Assembly: GCA_030141605.1 (NCBI GenBank)
Contig: JAQGDQ010000208.1
Location: forward strand, 250,001-310,000
Length of the DNA: 60,000 nucleotides
Reading direction: 5' to 3'
Source of the DNA: Tubiluchus corallicola
Lineage: Eukaryota; Priapulida; Priapulimorpha; Priapulimorphida; Tubiluchidae
Shown here: piece after piece, positions 55,447-60,000 of the stretch
Layout: the number at the start of each line of letters is the position of its first letter
How positions within the stretch are numbered: the stretch's first letter is position 1
Translations under genes and position numbers: made by a program
Notes under the pieces: model-generated
Told to the model about the DNA's origin: nothing
Seen by the model: the letters and a program-made list of their open reading frames with translations, nothing else
Database searches by the model: none

Positions 55447-58400
55447 ATGAATACTAGTAACAATATGTCAAACATTCGTAGAGAGACGAGGTCAAATAGC
55501 ATTTCTAGAGGTAAACCTAATATGCAACATGGAGGTCTGAAATTCAACCCTGCTAAATCTCAAAATGAAAAAGAAGAAGTTAGTCATATGAGTCTTGATA
55601 TTTCCAACAGTGACAATTCTGCTGTTTGCCCATCATGTTTATTGACAGTTCTTCAAGATCATCCTGCAATGTGCTGTGAGTATGTTGCAATTGGTACCAC
55701 ATTAAATGTGGTAATGTAAGTGCTGCGATGTATGAAATTTTAAAGATACCTGAGAACAACCTGCATTGGTACGGCTGTGGACCTAAAAAGACATCATTAA
55801 GTTACAGGCTAATATCAAGAAAATTGAACAGAAAGTCGATGAGTGCAACAGTTTGCTGGTTGAAAAAGCAGACAAAACTGACGTAGTGAACTTAGCTACC
55901 AGTGTGCACGATGTTAAGGTTTCTTTAGCAGAATTAACCAGTAAGTTCAGCCAGGTTGAAGACTCATACCAGTCAACTAAAGAAGCTGCTTCCACAAGCA
56001 ACAAAGAAGAAGCAATTACGAAGTCAAAAGTAAATTCCATTGAAATTACAGTATTTGAGATCCAAGACAGAGAAAGGAGGAGATTAAATTTAATTTTGCA
56101 CAACCTACCTGAACAGTTAGCTGAATCTTCAGATGAAAGGCTGGCTCAAGACAAACGGCAAGTAACTGACCTTATCGAGTATTTGAACATCAAAGATCTT
56201 AAAATTGATGAAGTTTACAGGTTAGGCAAATTTGCAGAAATTTGAGATTTTCTGTAAATGATTTTCGGAAGAAAAAGGAAATTCTGAAAAAAGGCTTCAT
56301 CTCTTAGAAATAATGTTGACTATTCTAAGTTGTTCCTCTCTCCTGAAATTGGAAAGGGAAAAGAATCAAATGATTGTGAAGGAATTTAAAGAGAGGAAAT
56401 CAAAGGGAGAAAATGTCATTATAAAGCAAGGCAAAGTCGTTTTTCGTGTTGCTTCTGAAAATTCTGTCACTGATTTTCCTCCTTTACCAAGCCATCGTAT
56501 TGAGAGCTCTAGAAATGCTGCTAAAGTTGACTGACATACAGTTAGTTCTATTTGTAACAAAAGTTCTTGTAAAGATGTACAGAAGCACCTAACTAACAGT
56601 TATTTGAAGTTTATGTGTACTAATGCAGACTCTCTTAAGAACAAATTGAGTGAATTATAGTTGCTATTAGTTACATATGACATTGATATTTTTGGAATAC
56701 CTGGGTATGATATTTTGGAAGAGTATGATATTTTTTCAAATATAAGTAAACACTGTCAAAGAGCTGTTTGTATTTACGTGAAAAGCACTTTAAATGCTTC
56801 TCTTGAAGATTGTTTTGATGACTTGATTGATGTGCCTGATCATGAGTGGACTAGCTTGAACCTTAAAGGCAAAGATAAACTATTGATTGGATGTCTATAC
56901 AGAAGCCCTTCAAACAGTCAGGTAAACAATACTGCCATGCAAAATCTATTGAGGGAGTGCAGCTTGAATAACCAGTTTTCACACAAATTGCTAATGGGAG
57001 ATTTTAATTTACTTAAGGTTGACTGGGTTACTTGATCAAGTAGGGTTAATTATGAATCAGAATTTGTGGAATGTTTCAAAGACTGTTTCTTTTTTCAGCC
57101 CCATATTTTGGATTTGGTCTTAACGAAAGAGGAAAATCTTGTAAATGATATTGAAAGTCATCCTCCGTTAGGTAATAGTGATCATATATGTACATACATG
57201 CAAATTCAATGTTATGGGGATACTACTCATTGTGCTATACCTCAGTTAGATATCAACAAAGCAAATTACAACAATATTAAAAGCAACATTGCAAGCATTG
57301 ATTGGGTTGCAGAACTACAGAATAAAAAAGCTGAAGCATCTTTTGTTTCCTAAAGGTTTCTGGAATTACGTAAGAAGTAAGAACAAGACTGCTACCAAAA
57401 TAGGTGTCATTGTACAGGAGAATGATGAAATCTCTGACGATGAAGAAAAGTCTGAGATCTTAAACTCATACTCTGCCAGTGTTTTTACACAGGAGGATTT
57501 AAGTAATATTCCAACACCAAGTGATCGAGATATGACAGCTAGGCTCCTTACAGTGGAAATTACTGAGGAAATAGTTATGCAGAAACTGGAAAAATTTAAA
57601 ATAGCTAAGGCACCTGATCCAGGTGAATTTTATCCAAAATACTTAAAGAAATTGCCAAGGAGTTGGTTGTTCCATTTGCCATCTTTTATAACAAATCCTT
57701 GAACGAGTCGTACTTGCCTCAACCGTGGAAAGATGCAATAGTGAAATCTCTACATAAAAAAAGTAGCAAAAAATCAGTCATAAATTACAGACCAATAAGC
57801 TTAACATCGATACTCATAAGTCTTTGAGTCATTCATAGTCGATGTTGTAGTCAACCATATGGAATCCAATAATTTATTCAGTGCTCAACAACATGGGTTC
57901 TCTTCTGGTAAATCTTGTGTGACTCAGTTGCTGGAGGATTTAGAAGACTGGACGCATATGCTTGACAATGGATATCCTGTTGATTGTGTTTACCTGGACT
58001 TTCAAAAAGCTTTTGACAGTGTACCACATCAGAGATTATTTATTAAGCTAACAGCTTATAGAATAGGTGGCCAAGTATTATGTTGGATACAAAAATTTAT
58101 GTGTAATAGAAGGCAAAAGGTCGTGGTCAATGGTTTTGAGTCAAATTTTCGAGATGTTCTAAGAGGTATCCCTCAAGGCAGTGTAATTGGTGCATGCCTT
58201 TTTCTTCTGTTCATTAATGACCTGCCAGATCAAATATCTGCATCTGTAAAGCTTTTTGCAGATGATACAAAAATGTATAGACCACTAAACAGTGATCAGT
58301 CAATAATTCAATTTCAACAGGACATTAACATTCTTGCTGATTGGTCTAGGATTTGGCAATTAAAAGTCAACACAGAGAAAAGTAAATTGCTCCATATGGG

Positions 58401-58830
58401 TTAAATAATCCGAAATACATTTATTCCATGCAAGACAATGAAGGCATAAAATCACTAGTGGCCACAAATGGTGAGAAAGACTTGGGTGTGTTAATTGATG
58501 AGGACCTAAAGTTTCACAATCATACAAGCTCTGCGTTAAACAAAGCCAATAAAATTCTTGGAGCCATCAAACATACATTTACATACATAAACAGTGAAAG
58601 GATTGTTTAGATAATCAAAACTCTTATTAGACCACACCTAGAATAAGCAAATGCTGTTGGGGACCAAGGTTTACAGGAGATGCTCAACTCATAGAAAATG
58701 TGCAACGAAGGGCTACCAAGCTGGTACCATCATTTGTGACTTGAATTACATGGAAAGACTAAGAAAATTAAGCATTCCATCTTTACAATACAGACGCCAA
58801 GGAAGTGACATTATCAGGTTTTTAGAATTA
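55447..58830 (+). mobile_element. CR1-like LINE, nearly full length but broken
   Basis: Non-LTR retrotransposon in normal order. ORF1 (about 55447-56530) has a PHD-type finger (CPSCLL ... CCNWYHIKC ... WYGCG, split by a frameshift near 55684), a coiled coil (55850-56050) and an ORF1p nucleic-acid-binding block (RRLNLILHNLPE, VYRLGK). ORF2 begins with an AP endonuclease: TNADSLKNKLSEL (56620), GCLYRSPSN, LLMGDFN (56990), LDLVLTKEENLVNDIE, PLGNSDH (57160). The reverse transcriptase follows: HGFSSGKSCVTQLL, VYLDFQKAFDSVPHQRL, GIPQGSVIGACLFLLFINDL, FADDTKMY (58255), NTEKSKLLHMG, EKDLGVLID. The element stops near YRRQGSDII (58800), short of the usual C-terminus and tail. Stops or shifts occur near 55720, 56245, 56658, 57033, 57095, 57350, 57700, 58402 and 58608. 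CR1-like is from motif style, not a phylogeny. Confidence 0.9.
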
Positions 58831-58869
58831 TCAATAAAATCGATGTTTTGGAAAAGTCATCATGCTTTT

Positions 58870-60000
58870 TAGGCAGTGGCTAGACGTACAGATCCGTACT
58901 CGTCTTTTCTGCGATACCGAATATGGATCCGTAATCGTAGCTATTTTTGCAGCAAATACGGATCCGTGCTTTTTGTGACGTTTACAAAAGATATGGATTT
59001 TGGCAATTTTTACGACATACAGCGTTTGACCATGTGCCTTGCACACCGTTGAAAAGTACATGCCCACTTCATGAAAATGGTGATATGGCATTATACAGCC
59101 TGTAGCCGTTCCGTTTTTCTTCGGTACCATTTTTCTTCGCGATATAATAGTTACACTGTAACTTTTGTGCACTTTGAGTATAGAATGCTCATTTAGTAAT
59201 GCACTTTGATATTTCAAAAATAATCTTTTAGAATTTTGCATTTTGTAAAAAATGTTCTAACTGAATAATTAAATTCTAATAATTTTGCCACTATGCAGAC
59301 AATACTTTACTGTTGTTGCAATTTCCTTAGAGTTACATGTAAAGCAGCAGAACTCCAGTAAAAAAAAAATTATAATTATTAAAAATTAAAACGGGCATGC
59401 ACAGTAATAGGATATTCAGATTCTTTTTAAAGGTATTTATCAGTAGAAATATTAACTAACGTCAAGCAAGTAGCTTAAAACTTATGTAATCCATTACATT
59501 AATAAATGTTCAAGCACTAACAATTGTAATTAGTGAGATAAAATTGTTACAATGAGAAGATGTATATGTATTCAATTGACAATATAAACATATTCATTTC
59601 AGAAAAAATTAAAAGTTCAGCATAATATACGAAAAAAGTTTTTTTTTAATCTAATCCTGTTGTTTTTCATATGCAAACAGGGGATAAACGCTTCTTTCAT
59701 ACCAAAAATAGACAGACACTATTTTTATGCTGTAGTAATAAAGCATGACTCGCGCAAAGTAATATGAAAGAGTGCTGCGTGCATTCACCATGTGTCCTAT
59801 CTAGGGATTACGTAATACAGATATCTATGAGGATATTCAATTTCACTAAATCCGCGGATCTAGCCGATGCGGATATTTACAAATGTGGATTTTGAGGTTG
59901 CGGATAAACAAGAAAGTAGTAAGCACCTCTCTAACGGCGAACCGTATTTCTCGTCAATATCTTTCAGGGTACGGCGATCCGTATTTTCTCGTTAATATCG
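58870..60000. repeat. Right-edge repeat with GGATCCGTA-type words
   Basis: Words of the form (T)ACGGATCCGTA recur at 58890-58975. CGGAT/GATCCG words recur with opposite sense at 59850-60000 (AATCCGCGGATC, ATGCGGATATT, GCGATCCGTATT). CGTATTTTCTCGTTAATAT and CGTATTTCTCGTCAATAT are also adjacent copies at 59942-60000. This looks like the two ends of a DNA element spanning the right edge, inserted at or beside the broken end of the LINE. No coding seen in the AT-rich centre (59250-59800). Confidence 0.35.

Overview
The window is nuclear DNA from an animal, most likely an invertebrate. It is AT-rich. It carries spliced genes with GT-AG introns of about 0.1 to 3.6 kb, many transposon relics, and a transition-zone cilium gene, so the organism is ciliated. 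I cannot name the phylum from sequence alone. I see no bacterial genes, tRNA, rRNA, CRISPR array or virus.

Four protein-coding genes could be assembled exon by exon with consistent splice phases. (1) A secreted DNase I family endonuclease on the + strand (3779-19469, 9 coding exons, 299 aa) with all catalytic residues present. (2) A mitochondrial carrier of the SLC25A39/SLC25A40 glutathione-transporter group on the - strand (20695-30155, 11 coding exons, 374 aa). Genes 1 and 2 converge on a gap of about 1.2 kb. (3) B9D2, a ciliary transition-zone B9 protein, on the - strand (34237-37299, 2 exons, 175 aa). (4) The V-type H+-ATPase catalytic subunit A on the - strand (42886-53116, 14 firm exons plus a tentative start exon). 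They look like independent housekeeping or secretory genes rather than a cluster with a shared task.

Most of the remainder is mobile DNA. The left edge (1-2860) holds two pieces of an endonuclease-type LINE and a decayed reverse transcriptase with a YLDDG box. A pogo/Tigger-like DNA transposon family has four copies, in introns of DNase I (two), B9D2 and ATP6V1A; the last keeps a fragment of DDE transposase. A second pogo-like MITE with other ends sits in SLC25A39/40. hAT-like ends, a fold-back MITE and LINE 3' tails lie in other introns and gaps. Region 38898-42416 is a tandem duplication whose left copy has lost an internal 1.2 kb. The right end (55447-58830) is a nearly full-length but broken CR1-like LINE with a PHD-type ORF1, AP endonuclease and reverse transcriptase.

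I found no convincing undescribed multi-gene system. The most useful leads are the cysteine loop of the carrier, a possible stop-containing cassette exon, the structured duplication, and two repeat families whose class I cannot settle.
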